Shown: positions 16,121 through 24,253 of the stretch, one piece after another
How the letters are laid out: each line of letters begins with the position of its first letter
How positions within the stretch are numbered: position 1 is the first letter of the stretch
Origin: Clostridia bacterium
GTDB taxonomy: Bacteria; Bacillota; Peptococcia; DRI-13; SM3-B62
Assembly: GCA_018433675.1 (NCBI GenBank)
Contig: JAHDQS010000025.1
Coordinates: forward strand, 1-49,893
Direction: 5' to 3'
Length of the DNA stretch: 49,893 bases
Notes under the pieces: generated by a model
Told to the model about the DNA's origin: nothing
Database searches by the model: none
The model's input: the letters and a program-made list of their open reading frames with translations, nothing else
Made by a program: the position numbers and the translations under genes

Positions 16121-16141
16121 ATATTAGTCGTATGATAATAT
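16121..16141. promoter_or_regulatory. Candidate LysR-type operator
   Basis: ATATTA-N9-TAATAT is a perfect interrupted palindrome containing the T-N11-A LysR box, 52 bases before the LysR start and about 93 bases before the divergent HMGL-like gene. This is the standard place for a LysR regulator to bind and control both directions. Confidence 0.55.
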
Positions 16142-16192
16142 ATAAATAGTCAAAAAACTGGCTTCTTTCTGTAATCTGAAAGGAATGATATT

Positions 16193-17122
16193 GTGCGATT
16201 AGAGCAATTACAATATATCATAGAAATTGCTGATACAGGCTCTGTGTCAAGTGCAAGCCAAAACCTTTTTATTGCCCAACCAAGCATCAGCCAATCATTA
16301 TCAAAGCTTGAAAAAGAACTTGGTGTCACCTTATTCAATCGCACCCGTACAGGCATGGAACCAACCGAAATTGGAACGCATATCATTTCTTCCGCCAGAA
16401 TTATCATGAATGAAATCTCACACATTGAATATTTGACCAAGGACAAAAACGAAGCCATTCAGACAACTATACGTTTAGGAGCTTTGCCTGTAATTTGTGA
16501 CAAAATTTTACCAAAGGCACTGGCGGATTTTAAAAAAAAGTTTCCTAATGTAACTGTTAACATCAAAGAAGAAGGCACCAAAGCTATCTGCTCAAATCTC
16601 AAGAAAGGAAAGATAGATATTGCCATTCTCTCTCATTACGAAGACGGAATGCTTGAGCCTGACAGGTTCCCTTTTTATCAACTCATCAAAGGCCGCCTGA
16701 TGGGATATGCGGCAAAAAACTCTCCGCTTACACACAAAAAACAGGTAACATTTGCTGACCTAATTGAATATCCTATTGTTCTTTTATGCGATGAGTTCTT
16801 TACATCAACATATATTATTGAAAACCTAAGCAAATTCGGAACGCCCAATATTATGTCAATTTCCAGCAATCCGGATTCTTTAAAGAAAATTGTAATGGAA
16901 ACTGATGCTATCGGTTTTGCACCGGATATATCGCTGATTAATGACCTCAGTATATGCAATGGCGAATTGATTCCGTTTTATATTTCAAATATGCCCGAAT
17001 CTGTATTCGGAATGACATGGGATCATAATCGTTCTCAAAACAAAGCTTGCAAAGCTCTCACCAAAGAAATTATTGATAAATCAAACAGCGCAAACGAAAT
17101 CTTACATTCATTGCGTATTTAA
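16193..17122 (+). CDS. LysR-family transcriptional regulator
   Basis: A 309-residue regulator with the N-terminal winged helix (MRLEQLQYIIEIADTGSVSSASQNLFIAQPSISQSLSKLEKELGVTLFNRTRTGMEPT, residues 1-60) and a periplasmic-binding-protein-like effector domain from about residue 90 (TIRLGALPVICDKILPKALADF). The start is GTG, with AAGGA about 10 bases before it. It is divergent from the homocitrate-synthase-like operon and convergent with the carboxymuconolactone decarboxylase-like gene, placing it in the middle of the catabolic island, which it probably regulates in response to the imported acid or a product. Confidence 0.95.
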   Translation: MRLEQLQYIIEIADTGSVSSASQNLFIAQPSISQSLSKLEKELGVTLFNRTRTGMEPTEIGTHIISSARIIMNEISHIEYLTKDKNEAIQTTIRLGALPVICDKILPKALADFKKKFPNVTVNIKEEGTKAICSNLKKGKIDIAILSHYEDGMLEPDRFPFYQLIKGRLMGYAAKNSPLTHKKQVTFADLIEYPIVLLCDEFFTSTYIIENLSKFGTPNIMSISSNPDSLKKIVMETDAIGFAPDISLINDLSICNGELIPFYISNMPESVFGMTWDHNRSQNKACKALTKEIIDKSNSANEILHSLRI

Positions 17123-17174
17123 ATATGATAAATTCAATTACAAAACTTCGATATGCTTTTTTATTTTTAATGAA

Positions 17175-17222
17175 GGGTTCTAGTGGCTGACAGAACATAA
17201 ATTTCTGTTCTCGCAAGAACCC
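17175..17222. terminator. Nested hairpin between convergent genes
   Basis: GGGTTCT (17175-17181) pairs with AGAACCC (17216-17222), and inside it ACAGAA (17190-17195) pairs with TTCTGT (17203-17208). It lies between the convergent LysR and carboxymuconolactone-decarboxylase-like genes and probably terminates one or both transcripts, although the T run is poor. Confidence 0.5.
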
Positions 17223-17242
17223 CTCATCTCTTTCTGTAAGCG

Positions 17243-17566
17243 TTATTTGTTTATTCCTTCCAAAATATCTTGCATAGTTGCGCAGGCTTCACGATATGCA
17301 GGCACTCCGCCTAATGTAAGAGCTGAGGCAACAACACAAAACAATTCTTCCTTTGTTACGCCGTATTTTTCAATGCAAGCCGTTGCATGGGCCCTGGTAG
17401 CCGGAGCACAACGCTCTGCTATGGCCATTCCTAAAACAATCATTTCACGATACTTGGGAGGAATCACTTCATCATAGTTTATCTGTGCCATGACATTTTT
17501 AAAATGCTCGTAAAGTTGCGGGTTGATTTCATCCATCAGTGCCCAATGGTAGGGTTTATTATTCAT
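17243..17566 (-). CDS. Carboxymuconolactone decarboxylase (CMD)/AhpD-family protein
   Basis: A 107-residue all-helical protein of the CMD family. The family core is seen as YREMIVLGMAIAERCAPATRAHATACIEKYGVTKEELFCVVASALTLGGVPAY. In AhpD-type members the active motif is CxxCxxxH; here C53 and H60 are kept but the second cysteine position is Ala56, although another cysteine follows at 64. Thiol-disulfide peroxidase activity is therefore doubtful, and a decarboxylase or accessory role in the neighbouring pathway is more likely. It lies 27 bases downstream of the amidohydrolase gene on the same strand, so the two form a transcription unit. Confidence 0.85.
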   Translation of the reverse strand: MNNKPYHWALMDEINPQLYEHFKNVMAQINYDEVIPPKYREMIVLGMAIAERCAPATRAHATACIEKYGVTKEELFCVVASALTLGGVPAYREACATMQDILEGINK

Positions 17567-17593
17567 AATATGTTATTCTCCATCCAATAACTT

Positions 17594-18334
17594 CTATTTT
17601 AGTTTGTAAAGCTTAATGGCAGAGCCACCCATAAACATAGCCCGCTCTTCTTCTGTAACGTTCATGTTCGCTGCCTTGGCCAACTCTATGGCCGTACTGG
17701 GGATTCCATCACTTGCCATTATTACGCGCTCTGCGCCGATTGTTTTAATCATCTTTTCGATGTAATGAGAAGGGCACCACGACGGCTCAAGATAAATATT
17801 TTCGCAAATCTCCGCCGCCATAATTGCTTCGTTGCTGAACGTCATTGTACCGGCGTGGCAAAGTACTATTTTAAGATTTCTGTACTGTTGAGCTTTTTTA
17901 ATAATAATGGCAGGACTGTGAGTTACATTCAATCCGGTGTGTATCATAAGCGGAATATCAAATTCGCTCGCGGCGCGAAAGGCCTTATCGGCAACCTTGG
18001 TAATAGGGTTAACACCATGCAGCAAGGGATGTAATTTGAGCGCCACAAAACCTAGCTTTTCTACACACCGCTTAACTTCTTTCATATAAACTTCTTCAGT
18101 ATGTCTGGAATGCATATCTGCAACGCCCCAAACACGTCCGGAGTGCTCTTGCGCAAAACGGTAAACACGATTATGTCCTTCAAAATTATCGGGAGTAGGC
18201 TCAGCAAGAGGCAGAACAACCATTCCGTCAATGTGGTTATCTTCCATATTTTTCAACAGCTGCTCCTCGGTATATACACTGTCTACAACATGTGAACCTC
18301 CCAGATGGATATGAGCATTGATAATCTTACTCAT
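17594..18334 (-). CDS. Amidohydrolase-family (amidohydrolase_2) metal-dependent enzyme
   Basis: A 246-residue TIM-barrel metalloenzyme. The first-strand metal motif HxH is NAHIHLGG (H7, H9), a third ligand His is in LMIHTGLNVTHSP, a fourth in VLCHAGT, and the terminal Asp in VIMASDGIPS. This is the layout of the family containing the LigI lactonase, LigJ hydratase and several decarboxylases of aromatic and dicarboxylic acids. It is shorter than the roughly 300-residue norm but all metal motifs are present. It shares a transcript with the CMD-like gene. Given the RraA aldolase and tricarboxylate transporter nearby, a hydrolase, hydratase or decarboxylase acting on a polycarboxylate is plausible, but this is inference. 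Confidence 0.85.
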   Translation of the reverse strand: MSKIINAHIHLGGSHVVDSVYTEEQLLKNMEDNHIDGMVVLPLAEPTPDNFEGHNRVYRFAQEHSGRVWGVADMHSRHTEEVYMKEVKRCVEKLGFVALKLHPLLHGVNPITKVADKAFRAASEFDIPLMIHTGLNVTHSPAIIIKKAQQYRNLKIVLCHAGTMTFSNEAIMAAEICENIYLEPSWCPSHYIEKMIKTIGAERVIMASDGIPSTAIELAKAANMNVTEEERAMFMGGSAIKLYKLK

Positions 18335-18480
18335 TCTTACACCTCCTTAATTATTTCTAAAATTGCTATTTGCATGACAAGCGTTACTAAATATCGTGTT
18401 TTATGTTACTATATAATATATTTTACATTTTATTGTAACGGAGAAGCACAACCGCAAACAAACGCATAGTCTCCGCGATT

Positions 18481-19833
18481 TTATTTTCTTAGCAATTGTA
18501 CCAGGTGGTCTGTAATATCTGGTGTTTTCTCCAGTTTCATGACAGTTTCAAATATCTTTTCAGTCCGATCCTTTCCATAAGCCTTGCAAACATAGAGATC
18601 ATATTTATCGATTACCTGCTGATATTGGTTCACCGAACGCACGGACTTGCCGAACGGATGGGTTTCATGGGTAAAAACCCGTCCGTCCGTATAGCATATT
18701 TCCGCTCTTCCTCCGCGCGTAGGAATCATGTTTTCGTCAGGCTTAAGTGTTGTTTTCTTAAGCAAAGATTTTACAACCGGGTCGTTTATAATCTCCGGAA
18801 CAAAGGTTTCACTGTCCACTTTTCCATAACACAGCCCGGCCACCGCACAGAAAGGAATACTGTATTTGCCCTGCATGGGAGTTTCGGGAGAAGGATTCCC
18901 GGCTAGCTTATAGGCTCTAGGATATGTTGTGAGATTAATGCTTATTATATCGTCTACCTTTAAATCATTTTTCGACATTATCCTGCTACAGTTAACAATT
19001 CCTGGATGTGTAGGAGCACCGCATGGAAATGGCTTAAAGTACATTTCCTGAACCGCTGCCGTCCCCGTGAGCCTTTGTAGTGCTGCTTCCCGGTTAACAG
19101 TTGTTGCCAACATCTCCAAGTAATGAGTGTCAAAGACTTTTTCCGCTGCAGTAAATTCCATTTTGGCAAGCATAGCAGCCTCCAACCCTTGGCGTGCAGC
19201 ATGAGCTGTTTGATAAATCTTTGACATATATCCCAGACTGTATTGTGTTCCCGCAGCGCATGAGGCCGCTAGACCATACGCTCGACACATCTCAAGGTTT
19301 GTCAGTCTCATTAAGTATCCGCTGGCAGCGGCAGCACCAAAAATTCCGAGGGTTGCTGTAGCAAGCCACCCTCTTGATGCGTGTTCTGGCAGTACCGCAT
19401 CCCCTAAAGCCGCCATGATTTGCATTCCTTTAATGACTGCCGTTAAAAAATCATGCCCGGATGCATTTTCACATTCCGCTGAAGCCAAAGCTGCACTTAT
19501 AACGGGCGTTTCTAAATGCATTGACAAGTAGGAGTGTATATCGTCAAAGTCCTGAGAGTGTGATGCTGTACTATTAATCATAGTTGCCCACAAAGGCGAG
19601 GCTTTATCATTCTCTCCAATAACCGTGCATGTTCTATTTCCCCCCATTTGTGCTACAAATTGCTTTACCCGCTTAACACTTTCTTCGCTTTGACCCTCTG
19701 CAGCAGCAGCAAGCCAATCGAGAAAAGCCAGTTTGCACGCAAGGAGGTTATCTTCCCCATGTTCTGTTTTGTCCCGTCTAATGGTATATTCTGACATGAT
19801 ATATGTCAATGATTTTACATCATCACAATGCAT
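18481..19833 (-). CDS. MmgE/PrpD-family protein (2-methylcitrate dehydratase-like)
   Basis: A 450-residue protein with the two-domain MmgE/PrpD architecture: a helical N-terminal domain (ASPLWATMINSTASHSQDFDD, with the family-typical A-x-x-N-[GS]-x-x-x-H-x-x-D-[FY]-D-D pattern, about residues 80-100) and a C-terminal lid (YFKPFPCGAPTHPGIVNCSRI; GKYSIPFCAVAGLCYG). Characterised members are 2-methylcitrate dehydratase, cis-aconitate decarboxylase and iminodisuccinate epimerase, all acting on di- or tricarboxylates. It is 38 bases downstream of the TctC solute-binding gene, so the transporter and enzyme are co-expressed; the enzyme may handle the imported tricarboxylate first. Exact reaction not assignable. 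Confidence 0.9.
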   Translation of the reverse strand: MHCDDVKSLTYIMSEYTIRRDKTEHGEDNLLACKLAFLDWLAAAAEGQSEESVKRVKQFVAQMGGNRTCTVIGENDKASPLWATMINSTASHSQDFDDIHSYLSMHLETPVISAALASAECENASGHDFLTAVIKGMQIMAALGDAVLPEHASRGWLATATLGIFGAAAASGYLMRLTNLEMCRAYGLAASCAAGTQYSLGYMSKIYQTAHAARQGLEAAMLAKMEFTAAEKVFDTHYLEMLATTVNREAALQRLTGTAAVQEMYFKPFPCGAPTHPGIVNCSRIMSKNDLKVDDIISINLTTYPRAYKLAGNPSPETPMQGKYSIPFCAVAGLCYGKVDSETFVPEIINDPVVKSLLKKTTLKPDENMIPTRGGRAEICYTDGRVFTHETHPFGKSVRSVNQYQQVIDKYDLYVCKAYGKDRTEKIFETVMKLEKTPDITDHLVQLLRK

Positions 19834-19871
19834 ATCTAAGCCTTTCCTTTACATCCGATTATTTTCACGTC

Positions 19872-20888
19872 TTATTCTGCCAAGAGATCCAGTTCACCGA
19901 GAATTTCCTTGTAAACGCTATAAGTGTTCTTTAAGGTTTCTTTCATTTCTTTGCCGTCGGAAATCAAGGCATTATATGACATATCTTTCATTTTTTCCAA
20001 AACCGCAGGGTCATTGAGAGCCTTGCTGAAAGCATCGTAGAGGATATCAATGGCCTCCTGATCTGTTCCCTTGGGTGCAATAATTCCCGAAAGACTCTTT
20101 GCTACGGAATAATCATATCCGAGATCCGATACGGTGGGAATACCTTCACCATATGTTTCGTCACCTGTTCCAAAGCTAACCAACACTCTGAGTTCATCTT
20201 TGAACACTTGGTTTGCCAGCGCGCAAGTCGCTTGCACATGGCCGCCCAACAAGGCCGTCATTGTTTCACTGCTACTCTTTGTGGGAACATAAACACAATC
20301 ATCTATAACTCCTGCCAGCTTGAACAAGCGAGTATAACAGATATGCTGTTCGCCGCCGATACCGCCGGAACTATAATGAAACTCGCCAGGGTTTTCTTTT
20401 ATCCAATTAATAAGCTCTTCGGCAGTCTGCCACTCTGAATCTGCTCTAACGGCCAGATAGCTGGCATCAGAAGCCACCTGGGCCACAAATTCCATATCAT
20501 CAAAGGTGTACGTGCCATTACCCTGAAGAGGCTGAAGTACCATAGGAGTATTAGATGTCCAGCCAATGGTATATCCATCAGGATCTGAATTCAGGACTTC
20601 CATTGTGCCCGTAACAGCACCACCGCCGCCGATATTTTCAACAACGATAGTCTGATCGTTGGGCAAGTACTTTGAAGCTTCATTGCACAGGAATCGCGCC
20701 AAAGTATCTGCACCGCCACCGGCACTCCAAGGAACAATCATTTTAATAGTCTTTTCCGGATAAGTACTTGATGAGGGTTCAGAGTCAGACGAAGCGGAAG
20801 ACTGGGAATCATTATTGCCGCCGCATCCGGTTGCAATAAGAGCTAAAACCATCAAAATAGCCATTGTTAAAGTCAACTTTCTTTTCAT
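19872..20888 (-). CDS. tctC: Tripartite tricarboxylate transporter solute-binding lipoprotein (TctC/Bug)
   Basis: A 338-residue extracytoplasmic receptor. A lipoprotein signal peptide (MKRKLTLTMAILMVLALIATGC, lipid-modified Cys22) is followed by a Ser/Asp/Gly-rich linker and a Bug-type domain: YPEKTIKMIVPWSAGGGADTLARF carries the substrate-carboxylate binding loop, with IGWTSNTPMVLQPL and FHYSSGGIGGEQHICY further on. It binds di- or tricarboxylates and delivers them to TctAB. Unusually, it is divergent from tctB-tctA, separated by 274 bases, and leads a transcript with the MmgE/PrpD gene. Confidence 0.93.
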   Translation of the reverse strand: MKRKLTLTMAILMVLALIATGCGGNNDSQSSASSDSEPSSSTYPEKTIKMIVPWSAGGGADTLARFLCNEASKYLPNDQTIVVENIGGGGAVTGTMEVLNSDPDGYTIGWTSNTPMVLQPLQGNGTYTFDDMEFVAQVASDASYLAVRADSEWQTAEELINWIKENPGEFHYSSGGIGGEQHICYTRLFKLAGVIDDCVYVPTKSSSETMTALLGGHVQATCALANQVFKDELRVLVSFGTGDETYGEGIPTVSDLGYDYSVAKSLSGIIAPKGTDQEAIDILYDAFSKALNDPAVLEKMKDMSYNALISDGKEMKETLKNTYSVYKEILGELDLLAE

Positions 20889-21162
20889 TTAGTTCCCTCC
20901 TATTTTTAGTTGATTCAGATTGCCACAAACCGGTACCGGTAATCGTCTCTAAATTGATTATAGCATGAGCAAATTTACGCATCTAATATCCGTTTCTTAT
21001 ATTGGCATAGGCATCACCTATTATTTAGAAAATAAATAACAATATAGGACACGTCAATATTTATATTGATAATACGTATTTTACATGCTTTAAAATGTAC
21101 CCTATACTCTAAATAGTTTACTGGTTAAAATCATCTTAAATCGGAAGGAAGGTGTTTCCCTT
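20889..21162. promoter_or_regulatory. Divergent control region of tctC and tctBA
   Basis: This 274-base A/T-rich region contains the perfect palindrome ACCGGTACCGGT (20929-20940), close to tctC, and a perfect 16-base palindrome TCAATAT-TT-ATATTGA (21054-21069) about 100 bases before tctB. Both are operator candidates for the LysR protein or another regulator. No clear sigma-54 element was seen. Confidence 0.45.
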
Positions 21163-21612
21163 ATGGCCCGCAAAAATTTTGTCGCATCTGCCATCTGGCT
21201 GTTGCTGTTTGTAATTTTCTACATTATGAGCGATACAATGCTTAAAGAGCAGATTCAGTTTTATCCTAAGCTAATCTGTATTTTCGGAGCAGCACTCAGT
21301 ATTATACTGGCCTTACAGACTCACTTTAAGAGAGCAAAATCTGAAGATTCTTCACCGATTTGGGAATATGACAACTCCCAAACTAAAAAACTGGCACTTA
21401 CGATTTTATTGATATCTATCTATGTTTTCTTAATTATAAAAATCGGCTTTCTTATCACCTCCATCGTATTTATGTTTGCATTAATCCATTTGATGGGCTC
21501 AGAGGGAAACATAAAGGTTGAACTTGCTGTTTCCGTCTTGTTCCCGTCTGTGATATATTTTGTGTTTGTTTATTTATTTAAATTTTCTTTGCCAACAGGT
21601 TTTCTAATATAA
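21163..21612 (+). CDS. tctB: Tripartite tricarboxylate transporter small membrane subunit TctB
   Basis: A 149-residue membrane protein with four predicted helices: ASAIWLLLFVIFYIMSD, FYPKLICIFGAALSIILAL, LALTILLISIYVFLIIKIGFLITSIVFMFAL and VSVLFPSVIYFVFVYLFKFSLPTGFL. This is the TctB layout including the terminal LFKFSLPTGF, which closely resembles the conserved LPxG end of the family. It precedes tctA by 24 bases. With TctA it forms the secondary-transport membrane complex. Confidence 0.9.
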   Translation: MARKNFVASAIWLLLFVIFYIMSDTMLKEQIQFYPKLICIFGAALSIILALQTHFKRAKSEDSSPIWEYDNSQTKKLALTILLISIYVFLIIKIGFLITSIVFMFALIHLMGSEGNIKVELAVSVLFPSVIYFVFVYLFKFSLPTGFLI

Positions 21613-21636
21613 TTATTTGGAAGGGATGTAATATTA

Positions 21637-23142
21637 ATGTGGGATGCTATTCTGCTTGGAATAAGCAATGCTTTTTCATTTAATAATATTTTAGCTGCTT
21701 TTGCCGGTACATTTCTTGGCATTATAATAGGAGGGTTACCCGGACTCACTCCCACTATGGGAATGGCTGTTCTTATTCCTCTCACCTATGGCATGGATAC
21801 TGTTTGGGCTTTAATCTTTTTAGTCGGAATTTATGCCGGTTGCTTTTATGGCGGCTCCATTTCAGCTACACTTATCAACACCCCCGGCACTCCTGCTGCG
21901 GCCGCTACAGCTCTTGACGGCTACCCTATGACCCAAAAAGGAATGGCTTACGAGGCACTCACTGAATCTGCCTGTGCTTCTTTTTGGGGCGGTGCACTCA
22001 GCTTTATTGCACTCATCTTTCTGTCACCAGCCCTCGCAACGTTCTCCCTCAGATTTGGGTTTGAAGAAAAGTTTTGGATGGCATTTTTTGGTATTTGTAT
22101 CATTGCTTCCCTTTCAACAAAAAGCATGGTAAAAGGTTTGATTTCAGGCACTTTTGGTTTGTTTCTGGCAGTTGTCGGAAGAGATATCATGTATGGCTTT
22201 CCTAGGTTTACTTTCGGAATTCCAAGTTTAACGGGGGGAATCCCTCTTGTACCAGCATTAATAGGGTTATTCTCAATTCCGCAGATATTTTATCTGATTA
22301 CAAACAAAAGCAAGTTCATTGTCGACTGGGATGCTCTTGAAAAAGTCAAAAACAGCCGACCTACATTAAAAGATTTATTCCGATATCCCATTATATATCT
22401 CCGTTCAGCACTTATAGGTATTATTGTGGGAATTATACCAGGTGCAGGTGGAAACGTGGCTTCATTTATTGCCTATAACCAAAGTAAAATGTATTCCAAA
22501 AACCGCGAGGAATATGGCTATGGTTGCCGCGAGGGAATTGCATCCAGTGAAGCTGCAAACAACGCTGTCACAGGTGGTTCATTGATTCCTATGTTAACCT
22601 TAGGAATTCCCGGAAATGCCGTCACCGCTGTGTTGCTAAGTGCACTTATTCTCCACGGACTTCAACCTGGCATCAGCCTGTTTACTGAACACGCTGAAAT
22701 GACCTATACATTCTTTGTTGGCTTTTTAGTCGCGAATGTTTTTATGCTTTTGATTGGGGTTTTCGGAGCTAAATATTTTGCCAAGCTCGCTCTCACTCCC
22801 ACAAACATTTTGGCAGCAAGCATCCTTGTCCTTTCTATAGTAGGTTCTTATGCCATCAAAGGCTCTATGATAGATGTTTACATTATGCTTGCATTTGGAG
22901 CTATTGGCTTTTTCCTCAAAATGTTTAAATTTGACACCACACCTGCTATATTGGGGCTGATTTTAGGTAATATGGCCGAGGAAGGTCTTCGCCAATCCCT
23001 GCTTTTCTCACACGGTTTGTTCGGTTTTTTTAAAACCAGCATTACACGTCCCATTTCTCTGGTTTTGATTTTACTGACCCTACTTTCATTGTTTATACCG
23101 CTCATTCAAATGAAGACAAGCAAAAAAACAAATATAATGTAA
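21637..23142 (+). CDS. tctA: Tripartite tricarboxylate transporter large permease subunit TctA
   Basis: A 501-residue polytopic permease, the normal length for TctA (about 500). Family motifs are clear: GIIIGGLPGLTPTMGMAVLIPLTYGM near the N-terminus, YGGSISATLINTPGTPAAAATALDGYPM, and the inverted-repeat counterpart GIIPGAGGNVASFIAYNQSK with GVRE-like GCREGIASSEAANNAVTGGSLIPMLTLGIPGNAVTAVLL. Uptake is driven by an ion gradient with the help of the TctC receptor. The gene ends 175 bases before the remnant region and the radical-SAM gene. Confidence 0.96.
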   Translation: MWDAILLGISNAFSFNNILAAFAGTFLGIIIGGLPGLTPTMGMAVLIPLTYGMDTVWALIFLVGIYAGCFYGGSISATLINTPGTPAAAATALDGYPMTQKGMAYEALTESACASFWGGALSFIALIFLSPALATFSLRFGFEEKFWMAFFGICIIASLSTKSMVKGLISGTFGLFLAVVGRDIMYGFPRFTFGIPSLTGGIPLVPALIGLFSIPQIFYLITNKSKFIVDWDALEKVKNSRPTLKDLFRYPIIYLRSALIGIIVGIIPGAGGNVASFIAYNQSKMYSKNREEYGYGCREGIASSEAANNAVTGGSLIPMLTLGIPGNAVTAVLLSALILHGLQPGISLFTEHAEMTYTFFVGFLVANVFMLLIGVFGAKYFAKLALTPTNILAASILVLSIVGSYAIKGSMIDVYIMLAFGAIGFFLKMFKFDTTPAILGLILGNMAEEGLRQSLLFSHGLFGFFKTSITRPISLVLILLTLLSLFIPLIQMKTSKKTNIM

Positions 23143-23234
23143 CGGTAGACGTGCAAAGAACAAGACTCCCCCTACGCAGCAGAAGCTTCTTATTCTTTGT
23201 ATCAATCCATAAAAATGGCTCCGACACAGAGCTA

Positions 23235-23283
23235 TTTTACCAATCACTTCATTGCCGCCGGAAAAAGTAATAAACATCTTCAT
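23235..23283 (-). pseudogene. Remnant of a sigma-54 activator N-terminus
   Basis: On the minus strand this piece encodes MKMFITFSGGNEVIGK. The activator at 10400-12085 has IKMF, then 22 further residues, then TTFSGGNEVIGK. Thirty-four of 35 bases are identical between about 23237-23271 and the corresponding part of the intact gene, and AAACATCTTCAT matches the KMF codons after an internal deletion of about 60 bases. The rest of the regulator is missing. It directly precedes the intact radical-SAM gene, so the pair regulator/radical-SAM gene exists twice in the window, each time with a different member broken. Confidence 0.75.
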
Positions 23284-23317
23284 TCTCAGGGTTGTGGAAC
23301 TAACGAAGTTGTTTACA

Positions 23318-24253
23318 CTACAAACCTGGAAATAACGTATCTTGAATAAATCGCGGTTTTGCCCCAGGTTGCACCGTACTGTCGGCAGAAAGCTGTTTAA
23401 ACTTCTCTTTCATTGGTTTGCTGTAACTGCTTGAAAGCTTATACTTGGCCTTTATCCTGTTTATTGTCGCATACAACTTATCCTTGTATTCTTTATCCGC
23501 CCCACCCTTTTTGTAAAGTTGGCGCAACGGTTCATAAAGATGGGGTAATTCCTGTTTGACGAAGCAGAAAAACTCATTCCTGGTTTTTCCTCGCAAATAA
23601 AGGCTTCCCGGTAATACGTAGTCAACATGGCTATCTGCAGCTGCGGAATAAAGGGCTTCAATATTCTCCAATCCATCGGTGATAAAGGGAATAATCGGCA
23701 TGAAATGCAGGCCTGTGGAAGCGTTTGTTTTGGCAAACTCTTTGAGCATCGCCAACCTCTTTTTTGATTCCGCTCCATAAGGTTCTATCAATCTTCTCAT
23801 GCCTTCATCCATGCAGGTAACCGTAGCCGCCACGTTCACATAGGTTATCTCTGCCAGTTCGGCAATCAGGTCATAATCCCGTAATATTAAATCTGATTTG
23901 GTAGAGATAATGCAGGGTGTACGGTATTTGATCATCAGCCGCAAAACATCGGGCATCAGCTTATACTGTTCCTCTATGGGCTGATAGCTGTCGGTAACAC
24001 CTCCTATATTAACGACCTCTCTTGGCCATGAAGGACTGCTGAGCTGTTTTTCCAAGCGCTCGACAATATTTGTTTTCACAAAGATCTCTTCGTAATACTT
24101 TTCGGAACCAAGGTATTGATGGGAATACAAGGCATAGCAATATTTGCAGCCGTGCTCGCAGCCCCGGTAGATGTTTAAGTCCCAACCGAAGGGGATTTTT
24201 CTTTTTAACTTGTTGCAGGCCACAGAGCAAGTTATTTCTTTGTAATTTGCCAT
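23318..24253 (-). CDS. SplB-related radical-SAM protein (spore photoproduct lyase-like family)
   Basis: A 311-residue radical-SAM enzyme with the cluster motif C32-x3-C36-x2-C39 (YRGCEHGCKYCYAL), the variant found in the SplB-like 'DNA repair photolyase' group (COG1533) rather than the SplB enzyme itself. Further conserved stretches are VNIGGVTDSYQPIEE (substrate/SAM region) and LHFMPIIPFITDGLENIEALYSAAAD. It is co-oriented with a regulator remnant downstream of its stop codon. A truncated second copy exists at 12972-13165. The reaction of this subgroup is not established. Confidence 0.88.
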   Translation of the reverse strand: MANYKEITCSVACNKLKRKIPFGWDLNIYRGCEHGCKYCYALYSHQYLGSEKYYEEIFVKTNIVERLEKQLSSPSWPREVVNIGGVTDSYQPIEEQYKLMPDVLRLMIKYRTPCIISTKSDLILRDYDLIAELAEITYVNVAATVTCMDEGMRRLIEPYGAESKKRLAMLKEFAKTNASTGLHFMPIIPFITDGLENIEALYSAAADSHVDYVLPGSLYLRGKTRNEFFCFVKQELPHLYEPLRQLYKKGGADKEYKDKLYATINRIKAKYKLSSSYSKPMKEKFKQLSADSTVQPGAKPRFIQDTLFPGL

